From positions 186,001 through 250,000 of the forward strand of contig NOWV01000017.1 in the NCBI GenBank assembly GCA_003344405.1: a stretch of 64,000 nt of DNA, read 5' to 3'. This document shows, piece by piece, positions 62,579 to 64,000 of this stretch (position 1 is the stretch's first letter; every line of letters starts with the position of its first letter). Position numbers and translations under genes: made by a program. Under the pieces are notes generated by a model that worked only from the letters and a program-made list of their open reading frames with translations, searched no databases and was not told the origin of the DNA. This DNA is from Trichoplax sp. H2 (taxonomy: Eukaryota > Placozoa > Uniplacotomia > Trichoplacea).

Positions 62579-63792
62579 ATGTCAGAAATTGAATCATTGA
62601 CGACTGGAAAAACTTTGCTTTTGGATACCGATGCCGGTATTGATGATGCTCATGCTTTAATGGTTGCATTAACTCATGATAATTGCCGTGAGGTTGTTGG
62701 TGTTACATGTACTTACGGTAATTGTTTAGTCGATCAAGTTGTTAAAAATGTTAGCTATATTTTACAGCAGTATGATAAAAAGATTCCGGTTTATAAAGGA
62801 GCACAAACATCCCTAATGCGAACATATGAAAATTTAGTTTTTCATGGCCAAGATGGTCTTGGCGATATTGAGCATCGTTGTGATGACAAGGAATGGATAG
62901 ATAGTTTGTTGCAATCAGAGCATGGTGCAATAGCTATGATTAATTTAAGTAAAAAATACGAAAAACAAATCACTTTGATAGCTATTGGACCATTGACGAA
63001 TCTTGCATTGGCGTGCAGGATTGATGGGAATTTTCCCTCAAGACTGAAAGAATTGATTATTATGGGAGGTAATCATACAGGTAGGAGATATTATGTATGC
63101 CCACACTACTATACATCTGTACTCTAGAATGACTCTGAGTAGATCACCATACGCTTGATTAGCTAAGCTAACTTTGATAATCATTCATGCATCTGAACAT
63201 AGATTCTTTGTGCCCTAATTTTCTCTGATTAATTAATGGACTAATAATATAATTATTTATAAATAATTAATTTGAAAACATTGTTCTGATTTCAATTTTA
63301 GCTTTGGGTAATGCTACATCAACGGGAGAATTTAACTTTGTCGTCGATCCGGAAGCGGCTGCCATAGTTTTAGATGAATTTCCGAGATTCTGTCCCGTTA
63401 AGGTTGTACCTTTAGAAGTTACTCTTGTTTCTAGCATCGAATTGGATTGGATTTCCGACATATGGCTTAAACAAGATTCCCCAAGAGCTACATTGAATCG
63501 AGATATGATGAAAAACTTCCTGAATAAGATGAAAGCAGAGAAACGGGAGGGTTATCCAGCCTGGGATGTGCTAGCTGTTGCTGCAGCCTTGCAACCAAAT
63601 TTTATTCGTGATAGTTTCAAGAACTTTATGACAGTAGAGCTCCATGGCAGCAGGACGAGAGGGCAAGGTGTTATAGATCGAAAGACGAAATGTGATTACC
63701 CAGTTGAAATAATTACAAAAGTTGATAGGGAAATGCTACGGCAGATGCTTTATAAATCGACCATGCCAGCGGAAAATCATGGTAGCTCATAG
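62579..63792 (+). CDS. Inosine-uridine preferring nucleoside hydrolase (IUNH family)
   Basis: Hydrolyses the N-glycosidic bond of ribonucleosides to base plus ribose in purine/pyrimidine salvage. Two exons, 62579-63080 and 63302-63792, join in phase to 330 residues, the family's usual size. The calcium-binding N-terminal signature LLLDTDAGIDDAHALMVAL is present, followed by GVTCTYGNCLVDQVVKN, the TLIAIGPLTNLALA block and IIMGGNHT, which continues across the intron into ALGNATSTGEFNFVVDPEAA. The conserved AWDVLAVAAAL (second calcium-site Asp) lies in exon 2. I chose ATG 62579 (MSEIESL) because the family begins just before the DTDxGxDD motif; an in-frame ATG at 62483 would add 32 residues of poor quality. 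Vertebrates lack this enzyme; other animals, plants and protists have it. Confidence 0.93.
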
Positions 63793-64000
63793 TAATAGCT
63801 TAACTAATTAAGAGCCTTGCTAAAATATTTTGATCAAACATACAGTATGCAATCCAACCCATCTCTCTGTTACTGAAAATCGTACACGTATATCTAATTC
63901 TTGAAAGGAAGGTATATAGGCGATCGCTATGCTTTTTTGTATACTGTAATATACCAAAGGTACAAGTATATCGAATGGGAAAGTGATTGTTTGTTAGCAT
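63793..64000. other. 3' flank of the nucleoside hydrolase gene; nothing recognised
   Basis: About 200 bp of AT-rich DNA to the window end, without a supported exon. Confidence 0.4.

Noticed and set aside
62279-62669. Three overlapping minus ORFs of 75-108 codons
   Set aside because: They translate the CAGTAC palindromes (TVQYSTV-like) and the antisense of the nucleoside hydrolase exon 1.

Overview
This is an animal nuclear genome window: AT-rich and intron-rich, with short exons joined by GT-AG introns, no operons and no bacterial signals. Eleven genes can be recognised by reading exon after exon with matching splice phase: AGMO, SMARCE1, HAT1, TBC1D5, ENTR1, BOP1, RHEB, a TAX1BP1/CALCOCO-type SKICH protein, MLX, a chimaerin (SH2-C1-RhoGAP) and a nucleoside hydrolase. 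The gene set (BAF57, chimaerin, MLX, RHEB, ENTR1), compact genes, close similarity to vertebrate proteins and presence of a nucleoside hydrolase (absent from vertebrates) point to an early-branching animal. A placozoan (Trichoplax/Hoilungia type) is my best guess. This is inference; no marker in the window proves it.

Layout. 1-3029: 5' eight exons of AGMO on the minus strand, running off the left edge. 3332-4043: five-copy 141-145 bp tandem repeat. 6305-10572: SMARCE1 (+). 12332-17222: HAT1 (-), 15 exons. 19774-25351: TBC1D5 (+). 26067-28867: ENTR1 (-). 28868-29615: a 748 bp head-to-head gap holding a 94 bp triplicated repeat and dense CAGTAC palindromes. 29616-35057: BOP1 (+). 35511-38463: RHEB (-), with a possible small membrane-protein ORF on the opposite strand of intron 1. 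38744-39425: three-copy ~240 bp repeat. 40594-42360: intronless SKICH/coiled-coil autophagy-receptor-like gene (-). 42400-51300: gene-poor, with a foldback element, an orphan terminal exon (45003-45286), a 145 bp minisatellite (46420-47400) and an unassigned ORF pair (48715-49193). 51329-53391: MLX (+). 54171-58479: chimaerin (-), 14 exons. 58480-62375: almost empty. 62579-63792: nucleoside hydrolase (+), two exons.

How the genes relate. Most are unrelated housekeeping or signalling genes (chromatin: SMARCE1, HAT1; ribosome assembly: BOP1; nutrient transcription: MLX; Rac-GAP: chimaerin; lipid: AGMO; nucleoside salvage: nucleoside hydrolase). There is a possible theme in the middle: TBC1D5, ENTR1, RHEB and the SKICH receptor all act at endosomes, lysosomes or autophagosomes, within about 23 kb. 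The second recurrent feature is a family of TACAGTACTGTA-like palindromes concentrated in upstream/intergenic DNA near several start codons.
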